DNA of 64,000 bases from Opitutaceae bacterium (GTDB taxonomy: Bacteria; Verrucomicrobiota; Verrucomicrobiia; Opitutales; Opitutaceae). This document shows positions 34,740-44,495 of this stretch, piece after piece. The number at the start of each line of letters is the position of its first letter. The first letter of the stretch is position 1. The position numbers and the translations under genes are program-made. The stretch spans positions 213,513 to 277,512 of the forward strand of contig JANQRT010000024.1 of NCBI GenBank assembly GCA_028284385.1, written 5' to 3'. The notes below the pieces were generated by a model, which was not told where the DNA came from, made no database searches, and saw nothing but the letters and a program-made list of their open reading frames with translations.

Positions 34740-35924
34740 ATGATTCCTAGGACTCCAACAATCTTAGTCTTACTGCTGGCCTTTCTTTTCACCTGGAACG
34801 TCAAAGCCCAGTCTAAACGAGCGCTGTTCGTCAGAGGCGGTACCGGTACGGTCGGTTTTCTCGAAGGTTTTGGCGACGACCAAGCCGCTAGCATTCTCGA
34901 TTTTTCGACCGCAAACGGAAATCACGGATGGGGAAGCCTGGCCGACGTTCTGGAAAGCGAAGGCTTCGAGCTTAGTGAAGTCATGGAAGGTCCCAGTTCT
35001 AACAACACTCCAATTGCCTTCGACGAAATGGATCTTTCGCAATATAGCGTAATCGTCCTAGGCTCGAATAATGCCGACTACACCACCGCTCAGGTCGATG
35101 CCATCGAAACCTACGTAAGAAATGGTGGAGGTCTGCTGATCATCAGCGACGCCAATTTCGGCTTAAGCTGGCAGGATGCTTCCAACAGCGATCAACCCTT
35201 TCTCGATCGCTTTGGGCTCATCATGAATCAAGACCATGGAACCTATCAGGTGCGCCGCACTAACAACGACTATCTTGTACCCGATCATCCAATACTGGAA
35301 GGCGTTAACAGCTTCAAAGGGGAAGGGGTTACTCCGATCACGCTCGCTGACGAAACCCCTGCCGGCGTGACTACGCAAATCCTAGCCAGAGTGCCGCCCG
35401 ACCAGGATTTTCGGGTTAATCCAGGGGATTCCCGAGGCGGTCTGGTCGATCCAACCGAAAAAGATGGTACATTGATCATTGCTTTAGCTGGAAGCGGTCG
35501 CGTTGCCTGTCATTTCGATCGCAATACATTCTTCAATCAGAACGGAGCTGGAAGTGATATTTTCGAGCACGATAATGAACAGTACGCCCGCAACCTCTTT
35601 AACTGGCTTGCGGAAGATTTGGCCACGGATCCACGTCCTCGAAATGTCATGACAAGCCTAGACTCGAGTAGCGCCAGATTAAAACTGTCTTTCGAGATAC
35701 CGCAAACGCCTCCTACCGGCACAGTTTACCAAGTCCTATCAGGCGACGGCCTGCCAGTCTCCGGCTCTAGCATCGCCCAAAAAATCGGCGACGACGAGTG
35801 GACCTCTACTTCCGAAATCAGTATAACGAATTTACCTGACAACTACACCCGCATCGAGATCGAAGACACCACAACCACTAGCCAAAAGCGTTTTCTCTGG
35901 CTTCGTGTAAGCGCCGGCCAATAA
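34740..35924 (+). CDS. Secreted GATase-like/DUF4350-type protein
   Basis: The 394-residue protein has a signal peptide (about 1-23, ending VKAQ). Residues about 25-280 follow a ThuA/glutamine-amidotransferase-like fold: KRALFVRGG, YSVIVLGSNNADYT, ETYVRNGGGLLIISDANFG, and DGTLIIALAGSGRVACHFDRNTFF, ending with NLFNWLAED. A beta domain follows (about 290-394). The amidotransferase catalytic Cys is not seen at the nucleophile position, so it is likely a non-catalytic or sugar-handling relative. It begins 70 bases after the NadR-like kinase; no functional link is apparent. Confidence 0.75.
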   Translation: MIPRTPTILVLLLAFLFTWNVKAQSKRALFVRGGTGTVGFLEGFGDDQAASILDFSTANGNHGWGSLADVLESEGFELSEVMEGPSSNNTPIAFDEMDLSQYSVIVLGSNNADYTTAQVDAIETYVRNGGGLLIISDANFGLSWQDASNSDQPFLDRFGLIMNQDHGTYQVRRTNNDYLVPDHPILEGVNSFKGEGVTPITLADETPAGVTTQILARVPPDQDFRVNPGDSRGGLVDPTEKDGTLIIALAGSGRVACHFDRNTFFNQNGAGSDIFEHDNEQYARNLFNWLAEDLATDPRPRNVMTSLDSSSARLKLSFEIPQTPPTGTVYQVLSGDGLPVSGSSIAQKIGDDEWTSTSEISITNLPDNYTRIEIEDTTTTSQKRFLWLRVSAGQ

Positions 35925-35949
35925 AAACTCGAAAGGATAGCATTGGAAA

Positions 35950-36011
35950 GGTAGGGATGACTCGCTGAGTCATCCAAAAACCTACGGACGACAGAGCCTG
36001 TCGTCCCTACC
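35950..36011. repeat. Nested-palindrome intergenic element, copy 2
   Basis: Two 26-base arms (35950-35975 and 35986-36011) start and end GGTAGGGA/TCCCTACC. Each arm contains a palindrome of its own (GGATGACTCAGCGAGTCATCC-type and GGACGACAGGCTCTGTCGTCC-type, written on the minus strand). The plan is the same as copy 1 at 10446-10517, but the inner bases differ. It lies just after a gene on the same strand. Confidence 0.8.
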
Positions 36012-36122
36012 CTCAAACGATCCACGCGATACGACGCTCCGTCCTAAGCTAATATAAAATTCCCCTCCCAAAAAACGGTAACAAGGAGGTAACACGGAGG
36101 CGCTTAAATCCTCAAGCGTACC

Positions 36123-38561
36123 ATGAAAAATCGACCTAAATATCACCGCTCCCTTCGCCTACTGAAGATTGTGATGGGCATTTGCGCCTTCACTCTGCTT
36201 TCCAGTATTCGAGCGCAGGATTCTAATTCCCAATTTGAAGGCCTCTGGCAGGGAGAACTCACAGCGGGACAGCGAAAAATCGTGATCCAATTTAATATCC
36301 GCTTCGACCAGGATGGGAAAGGCCTAGTGAGCGTGAATAGTCCCACGCAGGGGGTGACGGGCATACCTGCCGAGATGGAATCCGTTGAAGGCAATGCCAT
36401 CGCTATTTCCGTACCCAATATTCGAGGACATTTTTCTGGGAAATACGATTCCGTTAGCCAGAAAATCGAAGGAGTCTGGAATCAGGGAAACCAACTTCCG
36501 CTAGCGCTGGAACGAATTGCTGAGATTGCCGCTGAAAAGGAGATATCCGAAGAGCGGCTTCAAATCCAGCTCGGGCAATTGAGCGCAAAGCTCGAAGAAC
36601 TAAGAAAGGAAAATAATATTCCAGGCCTGGCGCTAGCCATCGTCAAGGACGACAAAGTCATTTTCTCGAAGGGATTCGGTTTCGCTGATGTTGAAAACGA
36701 GACACCCGTCACTAGCGAAACCATCTTCGCCATCGGCTCGACGACCAAAGCTTTCAACGCGGTGCTTTTGAAGATGCTGGAAGAAGACGGACTTCTCGAC
36801 ATCAAGGCTCCCGTTAGCGAACTGATCCCGGAATTCAAATTGAATATTCGTACCGACAACGACGAAGACGCCGTATCCATCGAAGACCTCATTTCTCATC
36901 GGACCGGCTTTCCGCGCATGTCTTTTCTCTGGGTACAAGAGGAGTTCCCCGAGAACGAACTTTTCGAAACCATGGCTAAAGCTCGCCCTACGAGGCCCTT
37001 CCAGAAGCGGTTTCAGTACACTAACATCATGTACCAAGTCTCCGGCATCGCTGCGGAGAAAGCGTCTGGTCAATCGTGGGAAGAGATGATTGAAAACCGC
37101 ATCTTCGAGCCCTTGGAAATGGACAGCACTACCCTTTCCATTAAAGAAGCTCAAAAAGATCCATCCTTAGCTCTTGGATACTATTGGAACGAGGATACGG
37201 AATCCTTCACTCGTTTGCCGATGACATCCATTGTGGAAAACGCCGCGCCGGCAGGAGCCATCAATTCCAATCTAGAGGATATGACAAAATGGATACGCTT
37301 CCTACTCAATGAAGGAGCCGTTTCCGGAAAGTCGTTGATTAGCAAGGAATCGCTAGCGGATACCTGGTCGATTCGTACCCGCATCGCTCCTACCATGAAT
37401 TACGGGCTCGGATGGTTTCTGCAGAATTGGGAGGGTAAACAAGTCGTCCAGCACGGCGGAAGTATCGATGGATTCGCCTGCCAAGTCAGCTTGATTCCCG
37501 AAGCCAAAGTGGGCTACGTGCTCTTCGCCAACGTGACCGCTACAGCTCTTCAAAATACGTCTATGGAGCTGGTCTGGAAAACAGTTCTCGGAGATGGCCT
37601 AGGCGAGGCGGTACCCACCACGGCCATCGACTTCTCCCCTTATGTAGGCGAGTTCGTCGGCAATTTCGCGTCATTCAAAAATGCCACTTTCACCGTGAAA
37701 GAAAAGGACGGAAAACTGGCCATCGATGTACCTGGACAGCAGCTCTACTCGTTGAAGTCGCCCGATGAAGAGGGAAAATGGTTCTTCGAATTGACCGACA
37801 CCATCGCGGTTTCTTTCTCCGAAAAGGAAGAAGGCAAAGTACCGGAAGCTCGGATACACCAAGCTGGACGCGTCTTCAACCTCCCGCGAAAAACGGCGGC
37901 AGACGCCTCCCCACAAGGGATCATAGCGAAAGAAGACCTCTTCGCCTTAATGGATATCGATAATCAGCGCCGAGCTACGGAAGAAGTGGGATTGTTAAGA
38001 ATATCAGGAAAAGTCGAACTGCCCAACACCGGCATCGAAGGCTCCATCAGCGCCTATAAATCGATCAAAGACGACTTATTCAAAAGCAAGCTCGATTTCG
38101 GCAAATTCGGCAGCACCACCACTCATTATCAAAAAGGGAAAGGCACTGCCGGCTCTAGCTTTCAGGCGGCTCAGGAGATGAGCTCGAAAATGATAGAAAA
38201 TCTGCAAATCGTTGAAGGCCTAGTTGACCTGCGAGACGTGTTTCCAGAGGTTTTGGTAGACGAGAAAAAGGAAATCAAAGGCAAGGAATACTATCAAGTC
38301 ACCTACTCGGGCAATGAGCAAGGCATCCTTACCGACCTGGTGGATACGGAAACTGGAGACTTATTTCAACGAACCGCCAGCTATCATTACTCGCCCTACC
38401 TTCCCCCTATTCGCTTGCGAATAAACTTTGAAGACTATTTCGAATTCGAAGGTATCCGTATCCCAAGAAAAACTACTTTTCGAAATCCGCAAACTGGCTT
38501 AACTGTCATTACCATCGAATCGGTAGAAAAAGTGGCAGACACGTCAAGTATTGCGCTTTAG
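36123..38561 (+). CDS. Secreted serine hydrolase with N-terminal beta domain (beta-lactamase family)
   Basis: The 812-residue protein has a signal peptide (about 1-31), a lipocalin-like beta domain (about 35-125, FEGLWQGELTAGQRKIVIQF), and a class C beta-lactamase-type domain (about 150-490) with S206-T-T-K209, Y299-T-N301 and H444-G-G. A DUF3471-like domain (about 500-590) and a further C-terminal region (about 600-812, with LMDIDNQRRATEEVGLLRISGKVEL) resemble lipid- or lipoprotein-binding beta sheets. This large multidomain architecture suggests action on a surface or lipid-linked substrate. It has no evident operon partner. Confidence 0.9.
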   Translation: MKNRPKYHRSLRLLKIVMGICAFTLLSSIRAQDSNSQFEGLWQGELTAGQRKIVIQFNIRFDQDGKGLVSVNSPTQGVTGIPAEMESVEGNAIAISVPNIRGHFSGKYDSVSQKIEGVWNQGNQLPLALERIAEIAAEKEISEERLQIQLGQLSAKLEELRKENNIPGLALAIVKDDKVIFSKGFGFADVENETPVTSETIFAIGSTTKAFNAVLLKMLEEDGLLDIKAPVSELIPEFKLNIRTDNDEDAVSIEDLISHRTGFPRMSFLWVQEEFPENELFETMAKARPTRPFQKRFQYTNIMYQVSGIAAEKASGQSWEEMIENRIFEPLEMDSTTLSIKEAQKDPSLALGYYWNEDTESFTRLPMTSIVENAAPAGAINSNLEDMTKWIRFLLNEGAVSGKSLISKESLADTWSIRTRIAPTMNYGLGWFLQNWEGKQVVQHGGSIDGFACQVSLIPEAKVGYVLFANVTATALQNTSMELVWKTVLGDGLGEAVPTTAIDFSPYVGEFVGNFASFKNATFTVKEKDGKLAIDVPGQQLYSLKSPDEEGKWFFELTDTIAVSFSEKEEGKVPEARIHQAGRVFNLPRKTAADASPQGIIAKEDLFALMDIDNQRRATEEVGLLRISGKVELPNTGIEGSISAYKSIKDDLFKSKLDFGKFGSTTTHYQKGKGTAGSSFQAAQEMSSKMIENLQIVEGLVDLRDVFPEVLVDEKKEIKGKEYYQVTYSGNEQGILTDLVDTETGDLFQRTASYHYSPYLPPIRLRINFEDYFEFEGIRIPRKTTFRNPQTGLTVITIESVEKVADTSSIAL

Positions 38562-39093
38562 CTTAGTTCAAACAAAACCTGTCTTCGTACAGTTAACGCC
38601 TAGGCAGACATAAAAGACCTGGTCTCGTTATCCATCACGGCGGGGCTCGAAGTGCAAAGGCACAAGCCAAATCCTATCATCCCGCCAAGCAGGATGATCA
38701 GGTGATCTCACAGTGAGAAGAGTGATTTAAAAACAAAATGGTTAGATTAGGCAAAGTGGATTCAAAGACGCCCATCATAGAGAAATCGTAAGCACTCGAA
38801 TATCTCCACCAAACAGAGCCAATCGCATTTTGGATTACAAAAAAGTGATATCAAATCACTCACAGTAGTTCAACGTAAGCATTTAGTCGAGTGACCGATA
38901 GCTGCTTCATTGGAACGCCTGTCATTCCTTTTATCGTGGTTTTTTCTTAGTAAGAACAGAAAGAACTTGTAGAGCTTTATCCATTCTACCACTTATAAAT
39001 TCAACTGTTACACTAACGTGAATTTTTTTCTGCCCCAATGTAGTGTTGAACTCATGAAGTGGTCTGCCGGTTAACGAATATAAATCTCATAAA
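38562..39093. other. 532-base gap, nothing recognised
   Basis: I see no open frame with protein-like content, no RNA gene and no repeat. Two short GC-containing stretches near 38640-38710 can form small hairpins, but none has a T-run or other sign of a terminator or regulatory RNA. The gap separates the serine hydrolase from the lipoprotein gene. Confidence 0.5.
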
Positions 39094-39546
39094 GTGAAAA
39101 AAAATCCTCTAACTCTAACGCTGCTATTTTGCTTAGCTCTCATAATCTCAGGCTGTGCCAGCAGTCCGAAAAAGATTAGTTCAGCATATGTCTCTCCGTT
39201 GATTTACAAAGACTACGATTGCGATCAGATCGCACTTGAAATGGAACATGTCTCCCGGAGGACAACAGATCTTTACTACAGCCTCAGAAAAGAGTCCCGC
39301 GCAGACGGATGGCAAATGGGCATCGGACTGCTAGTCTTCTGGCCATCACTATTTCTTCTCGAAGGAGGAGATGGTCCTGAAGCATCAGAATACGCCAGGC
39401 TAAAAGGTACATATGAAGCGTTAAGGACTGTAGCAGTTCAAAAAAAATGCTCTTTAGAAATTCTACCTCCCTCTCCTGAAGAATTAATAAAGCTAGAGGA
39501 CGATAAGAACAAAAAAACCAAGCGTAAGAAAAGCTCGGATAAATAA
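39094..39546 (+). CDS. Lipoprotein of unknown function
   Basis: A 150-residue protein from GTG 39094 with a lipoprotein signal (basic start, LFCLALIISGC lipobox with Cys at 21). A YKDYDCDQIALEMEHVSRRTTDLYYSLR segment follows, then a hydrophobic segment (GIGLLVFWPSLFLLEGG, about 76-92), and a Lys-rich end (KNKKTKRKKSSDK). The DYDCDQI pattern is shared with an uncharacterised lipoprotein family I recall from other bacteria. It lies 44 bases before a membrane protein with a duplicated domain, likely the same operon. Confidence 0.8.
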   Translation: MKKNPLTLTLLFCLALIISGCASSPKKISSAYVSPLIYKDYDCDQIALEMEHVSRRTTDLYYSLRKESRADGWQMGIGLLVFWPSLFLLEGGDGPEASEYARLKGTYEALRTVAVQKKCSLEILPPSPEELIKLEDDKNKKTKRKKSSDK

Positions 39547-39590
39547 TCCTCTGGCGATCTAAGGCATTGTGCGAAAAACAAAGTAAAAGC

Positions 39591-41384
39591 ATGAAATCAA
39601 TGCATCGTAGTTCCGCACATCAAGGAAAGGAAAGAATCGTCGTTATAGAACGTAGCACACAAATTATTATCATTCTTTTTGGACTCATATTAGTGCTCTT
39701 TTCCTATAGCCCTTGGTTAGGGCAGAACAGTTTTTGGGCCGAAGCAATAAAAAGCCTCGGAATTACAATTGTACTGGCAGGTGGAATTACTTTCGCTTTA
39801 GAGCGGGTGTTCCAGCGCAAGACATTAGAATTGCTTTTTGACTTTCAAAAGGAAATCAAAGGAGAACTTGAAAAAAGTTTATCAACAGAAAAAATTTACC
39901 GAAACGCCAACAAAATCGACTTACAGAATATTTTTACGGATAGGCAAGAAGCTTACGATGTTATCCTCACGGAATTAAAGGACGAGAATGTTGAAACTGT
40001 TCGACTGATGGGTATTTCGCTCCGTGATTTTTTCCTGGGTTCGCAACGACCACACCAGGTAATCGAAGAGATTCTGGCAAAGAAAAATTCTAGAAAAGAA
40101 ATCCGGGTACTTGTTATAGATCCCAATAGCGAAAGCGCATACACTAGGGCGGAGCGGGAAGAGACCAACAGGTTTGGAGAATCGTTTCGTTATTCTGAAA
40201 GTAACTTATGCAGAGAGGTCATGACATCAATCTCTCGATTGATACTACAAACAGAGAAACATAAAGCCGAAAGCAAGAGCCCTAGAAATGATGGCGATTT
40301 AGAAGATTCTAAAGTTAGCTCAAAAAATCGCTCCCCTAGAATTCAAGCAGCAGCTTATGAAGACTGGGGAACATGCCTACTTGTGATTACTGACAAGAGT
40401 GCGTTTGTAGAGCTTTACCATCTTGGCGATTTGCGAGATAAGCAGGATGGAAAAGGCGAGCGAGGTGCCGGGGACCTGCTAGGAGGAAAAGTAGCGATAT
40501 CGCAATTCCCCTCATCCTCAATGATGTATCGAATCATCTCTTCTCATTACGACTATTCTTGGCAGGTGGCCAAGCCCTTAGAGAATATAATGGTAGAAAA
40601 AAACCTTGGTCGTTTTCGTGGAATTGTACGCGGTGAAATCAGGAATATATTTGGGAATCGTGATGCAGCATTTGAGCGCATTTTGTACTGCATTCGCCGC
40701 GACTCAATGGAAGATACTGAAAATGAGAATTTCATCTGGCTTCAGGGAATTTCCCTGAGACAGTTTTTCCTTGGGCAGGGGCCGTCTCGCGTTTTAATCA
40801 ACTCATTGTTGGATTCGAAGAAACGTGAGGAGGGAAAAATCGATGCGAAATTACGCGTATTAATCATCGACCGGGAACAAAAACAAGCAGTTTATAGAAG
40901 CGAACGGGAGGAAGGCAGAGAGCCATCAGACGGTTTCGGTAGGGATAAAGAAGATAACTCACGTCATGCATCAGTACATCATCATGCACAACAGACGTCA
41001 TATATAGAACCTGCCGATCAGGGGCACGATAAGGAAGAAGAAGGGCGTAGATTTGAGATGGTCTACGAGAATAGCAATCTGTTTAATGAAGTGGGGACTA
41101 CAATAGCGAGACTTAGAGTTCTAATCCAAGAACATCGCGATTGTATTGATGCAAAAACATACCAATGTTCGCCCTCCTGCTTCGTGATTATGACAAAAAA
41201 TAGTCTCTTCTTGGAGCAATATCATTATGGTGAAGAAGGTGATGGTCTCCTTGGCGGACAAGTTCCAATCTTCGAATACACCAGAGATTCTACTACCTAT
41301 AAAAAGATTCTTGGTCACTTAGAATTCGTTTGGGATCATTACACAACGAAAGCAATTGCAACCAATGTAGGCAACTCGGCTTAG
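39591..41384 (+). CDS. Two-TM protein with a duplicated cytosolic domain (PLD/sensor-like)
   Basis: The ATG at 39591 is preferred to a TTG 24 bases earlier, giving 597 residues. Two membrane segments (about 22-39 and 55-72) anchor a large domain that is duplicated: copy one about 111-330 and copy two about 350-585. Shared landmarks are GISLRxFFLG (141-150 and 386-395), (I/L)RVL(V/I)ID (171-177 and 421-427), YxxSNLxxEV, F(V/L)E-YH-G and LLGGxV. The GIS.R and RVLxxD pattern resembles phospholipase-D-like domains found in signalling or conflict-related proteins, but no HKD catalytic motif is present. I cannot name a family; the duplication is seen directly. Confidence 0.75.
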   Translation: MKSMHRSSAHQGKERIVVIERSTQIIIILFGLILVLFSYSPWLGQNSFWAEAIKSLGITIVLAGGITFALERVFQRKTLELLFDFQKEIKGELEKSLSTEKIYRNANKIDLQNIFTDRQEAYDVILTELKDENVETVRLMGISLRDFFLGSQRPHQVIEEILAKKNSRKEIRVLVIDPNSESAYTRAEREETNRFGESFRYSESNLCREVMTSISRLILQTEKHKAESKSPRNDGDLEDSKVSSKNRSPRIQAAAYEDWGTCLLVITDKSAFVELYHLGDLRDKQDGKGERGAGDLLGGKVAISQFPSSSMMYRIISSHYDYSWQVAKPLENIMVEKNLGRFRGIVRGEIRNIFGNRDAAFERILYCIRRDSMEDTENENFIWLQGISLRQFFLGQGPSRVLINSLLDSKKREEGKIDAKLRVLIIDREQKQAVYRSEREEGREPSDGFGRDKEDNSRHASVHHHAQQTSYIEPADQGHDKEEEGRRFEMVYENSNLFNEVGTTIARLRVLIQEHRDCIDAKTYQCSPSCFVIMTKNSLFLEQYHYGEEGDGLLGGQVPIFEYTRDSTTYKKILGHLEFVWDHYTTKAIATNVGNSA

Positions 41385-41605
41385 AGTATACGACAAATTG
41401 CTGAAGGCAACTATGGCGGGAAACGTGTCTCACATCGAATCAACAAATAGTAGCAAACCACGAATTTCTAGAACAGTTCAGCTGTCAAGGCAAGAGAGAG
41501 CAAGGAATGGCAAAAGAATCTGTTTTTCCAAATGTTGAAAGTTAGTCACCTCGATTTATGAATACAGAATCCCAGGCTGTTCTATAACCGGAGCCTAAGG
41601 GATCT

Positions 41606-42406
41606 TCAGCTTCCCGTAGAGGTGTAGTGGCGAACCCCAATTCTCCAGAAAAGGCCGGCTGCCAGGGCGAACGGGATGGCGAAGAGGGGCGAGACCACCT
41701 GGAAGAAGAAGCTGGTTCCAAGAGGATCTAGCCGTCCTAACAAAGCCACTACTGGAAAGTAGGAGCAACAGGTTAGAGGAACAATGTAGGTAAAGAATTT
41801 CTTTATCCAATCCGAATAGATGGCCATCGGGTAGGTAGCTGCTTGCGAGCCTCCGTAGGTCAAGCTGTTCATGGCTTCGAGCGATTCGATGGTCCAAATC
41901 GAAATGGTAGCTTGCACCAGAAAAAGCGATGTGAAGAGGACGACATTCGAAAGGATAATCATCGCGACCAAACCGGATCTCCAAATCGTCACATCGATCT
42001 CAAGCTGAATGAATCCCCAGCAAAAGACTACCAGAGCCTGAAGAAAGCGGCCGATTCGTTTGGGAGCGAAATCCGAACCGGCGATCTGCAAAACAAGTCC
42101 TCTCGGACGCAAGAGAAAGCGATCAAAGCTACCATCGCGAACCATAGGCCCGAAACGTTCGAAACCAGTGCTGATCGAATCGGCAATGGAAAACGAAATC
42201 CCGACCAGACCATAGAAAACAGCCACCTCGGCAAACTGCCAAGTTCCAATCTGATGAAATCGATCAAAAAGAATCCAGACCACGAAAAATTCCGAGACGG
42301 TGGTAAGGAAATGCCCAAGAGACTGGAAGAAAAAGGAAAGCCGGTATTGCATTTGCCCGCGGATGCAAATGGCTACGAACTTAAAGTAGAGCTGTATCGT
42401 ATTCAT
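41606..42406 (-). CDS. ABC-2 type permease, DUF990-like, subunit 2
   Basis: ATG 42406 (a longer frame to 42445 begins with a less likely stretch) gives 266 residues with six membrane segments. The segment pattern (QLYFKFVAICIRGQMQYRLSFFFQSLGHFLTTVSEFFVVWILFDRF, and VRDGSFDRFLLRPRGLVLQI) is that of ABC-2-family permeases of the DUF990 type, which form a pair with a second permease and an ATPase. Both partners are adjacent upstream, close together or overlapping. The three genes would form an exporter; the substrate is unknown. Confidence 0.88.
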   Translation of the reverse strand: MNTIQLYFKFVAICIRGQMQYRLSFFFQSLGHFLTTVSEFFVVWILFDRFHQIGTWQFAEVAVFYGLVGISFSIADSISTGFERFGPMVRDGSFDRFLLRPRGLVLQIAGSDFAPKRIGRFLQALVVFCWGFIQLEIDVTIWRSGLVAMIILSNVVLFTSLFLVQATISIWTIESLEAMNSLTYGGSQAATYPMAIYSDWIKKFFTYIVPLTCCSYFPVVALLGRLDPLGTSFFFQVVSPLFAIPFALAAGLFWRIGVRHYTSTGS

Positions 42407-42413
42407 AGCATCA

Positions 42414-43205
42414 CTACCCTCCCTGAACGGTAAGACGGTTCTCACCCAATCGGATCAAAGCTCGCCCCAGGAAAATCAAAATGATTATCCAGGCGAACTG
42501 ACTAGCAAGCGGTCCCAGACTCTCCCCGGGAGCGATACTTCCAATATAGATTCGGTAAGGCGTATCGACCAGTCCTCGAAAGGGCAGGTATTCGCAGAAC
42601 GTTCGCAGCCAATCGGGCATCAACGGAAGGGGTAGCATCAAGCCAGAAAAGAATCCCACCAAGAACCAGCTCAGATGCCGCAGCCCCTCTCCTACTACAC
42701 TCCAAAGCAGAACTGCGCTCCAGATAACGCTGATGGATGCCGCTAGCAAGGCCACTCCAATAAGGGAAAAGGCAAAGAGAAATCCGCTGAAAATCGACGC
42801 AGGGGAACCGAGGCCGAAAAAAAGACCCGCCAGAATGATCATGGGAATGCCGCGCATCAATGGAGCGGATACCTTCCAAGCCAGGCAGCGGGCGAACCAT
42901 CGCCAATAGATCCCGACGGGACGCAGCATTTCAAAGCAGATGTCTCCCGAACGAGCCAGGGCGTTAAGCTCCGGGGCCCCGGTCCAAGGCATCATGGCAT
43001 ACAGGATTTGCGAAAGCCATACGAAGGACACTAATTGCTCGATAGCAATGGGTGGAGTCTCGGTCGCATTCGCATAGTAGGCTCGATAGATCATGATAAT
43101 GATCAGGCCGAAAAAGACTTGAGTGGTTAATCCAGCCAAGGCCGCCGCTCGATATTGAAGCTGCATGCGAAAGCGGGCTCCTAAAACCGACAGAAAAGGT
43201 CTCAT
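42414..43205 (-). CDS. ABC-2 type permease, DUF990-like, subunit 1
   Basis: The 263-residue protein has six membrane segments and an N-terminal region (RPFLSVLGARFRMQLQYRAAALAGLTTQVFFGLIIIMIY) typical of the same ABC-2 subfamily as the next gene. Residues around AGDICFEMLRPVGIYWRWFARCLAWK match the second-subunit pattern (cytosolic helix before segment three). It overlaps the ATPase gene by four bases (43202-43205), supporting co-translation. With the next permease it forms a heterodimeric channel. Confidence 0.88.
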   Translation of the reverse strand: MRPFLSVLGARFRMQLQYRAAALAGLTTQVFFGLIIIMIYRAYYANATETPPIAIEQLVSFVWLSQILYAMMPWTGAPELNALARSGDICFEMLRPVGIYWRWFARCLAWKVSAPLMRGIPMIILAGLFFGLGSPASIFSGFLFAFSLIGVALLAASISVIWSAVLLWSVVGEGLRHLSWFLVGFFSGLMLPLPLMPDWLRTFCEYLPFRGLVDTPYRIYIGSIAPGESLGPLASQFAWIIILIFLGRALIRLGENRLTVQGG

Positions 43206-44194
43206 GAGCGAAGCAGATCCTTATCACGGTAAATGCGAGCGATGATTTCCTCGATCTCCGGGTTCTCGACTTTCAGATCTTGCAGCGGAAGGAGAGCGGC
43301 AATTCTCTGAATCAGTTCCGGCGTTGCGGTGATATCCGGATTGTATTCGAAAATCGCCTGATGCGATTGCCACTCAACAACGGTTGCTCCCTCGATATCT
43401 ATTGGGTCAGTCGCTCGCTTAAGATCCACCGTGAGACGGCGGTTATTCGAAACGCTGCGACGAAGTTCCTCTACCGAACCATCGAAAATAGAGTTGCCCT
43501 CGGCGATAATCATGAGACGCGAACAGAGGGATGCGATGTCATCCATGTCGTGAGTCGTCAGAATCACCGTAACGCCTCGTTCCTGATTAAGTCGCCTTAT
43601 ATGATCGCGCAATGCTAATTTGGATACAGAATCCAGACCGATAGTTGGCTCGTCTAGAAATAGAATAGGAGGCTCGTGCAGCAAAGCGGCCGCCAATTCG
43701 CAACGCATGCGCCAACCCAGGCTCAACTGTCTAACCGGAGTAGAGAGATGATCCTCAAGATCGAGAATTTCAATCAAAGCGCGTCGAGTCCGCCCATAGC
43801 GCGATCTCTCGATGCGATAAATGTCGGACAGCAGTTCGAAAGACTCCTCTACCGGGAGGTCCCACCAGAGTTGCGTGCGCTGGCCGAAAACAGCTCCGAT
43901 GTTGGCGACATGCTGCCTACGCTGCTTCCATGGGCAAAGGCCGAGGACCTCACATGTTCCGGAAGACGGGGTCAGAATGCCGGAAAGGATTTTTATGGTA
44001 GTCGATTTGCCCGCTCCATTTGGACCCACGTAGCCGACCAGTTCACCTGGCTCAATACTGAAGGAAAGGCCGTCTAGCGCCGCTATTTCTCTGTACTGTC
44101 GAGAGAAGATTCCACGTACGGACCCCCAGCGCCCGGAAGGACGCTCGGCGACGCGAAAGCGTTTCGAAAGATTTTCGACACGGATTTGAGACAC
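43202..44194 (-). CDS. ABC transporter ATPase of the exporter
   Basis: The 330-residue ATPase has Walker A GPNGAGKST (57-65), a signature LSLGWRMR (157-164; a divergent LSGGQ, usual in this subfamily), Walker B ILFLDE (177-182) and a His switch in LTTHDMDD. The C-terminal extension (about 240-330) is normal for DUF990-linked ATPases. It starts with GTG at 44194. It powers the two permeases downstream. A hairpin at 44382-44418 separates it from the uronate gene kduD. Confidence 0.93.
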   Translation of the reverse strand: MSQIRVENLSKRFRVAERPSGRWGSVRGIFSRQYREIAALDGLSFSIEPGELVGYVGPNGAGKSTTIKILSGILTPSSGTCEVLGLCPWKQRRQHVANIGAVFGQRTQLWWDLPVEESFELLSDIYRIERSRYGRTRRALIEILDLEDHLSTPVRQLSLGWRMRCELAAALLHEPPILFLDEPTIGLDSVSKLALRDHIRRLNQERGVTVILTTHDMDDIASLCSRLMIIAEGNSIFDGSVEELRRSVSNNRRLTVDLKRATDPIDIEGATVVEWQSHQAIFEYNPDITATPELIQRIAALLPLQDLKVENPEIEEIIARIYRDKDLLRS

Positions 44195-44381
44195 AACAAC
44201 CTCCCGACATATATAGGCGAATCAACAGAGAAGGTAGACTTAGTAGTTCAGAAAATCGGCAAGTAAAGAAAAGAATCCGGCTATTGCATCAAGCATAGCC
44301 AAAAGACTAAAGAAGGTCCGTTGTACCTTATTTTTAAATACACGAAATGTATCGTTCAGGCTATAATTTTAGCCAAGTCGA

Positions 44382-44418
44382 AAGGGGCCTTGCAGTAGAA
44401 GCCTGGAGAAGGCCCCTT
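44382..44418 (-). terminator. Hairpin between kduD and the ABC ATPase gene
   Basis: AAGGGGCCTT (44382-44391) and AAGGCCCCTT (44409-44418) pair perfectly over 10 bases with a 17-base loop. Read on the minus strand the stem is followed by TCGACTT, a weak T stretch, so termination of the kduD-kduI transcript is likely but not certain. It lies in a 300-base gap otherwise without recognised features. Confidence 0.55.
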
Positions 44419-44495
44419 AGAGTGGATCTTCAGGCGAATGGCTTACGGCCGCAACCTCTCTTGAAGATTTACGAGATGGCAGTCGCATTCCCCTA

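Noticed and set aside
36123..38561. Beta-lactamase-family genes as antibiotic resistance genes
   Set aside because: Motifs and added domains fit esterase or D-aminopeptidase relatives; nothing indicates hydrolysis of beta-lactams.
38640..38710. GC-rich hairpins as a small RNA in the 532-base gap
   Set aside because: No promoter-like sequence, T-run or conserved shape could be recognised.
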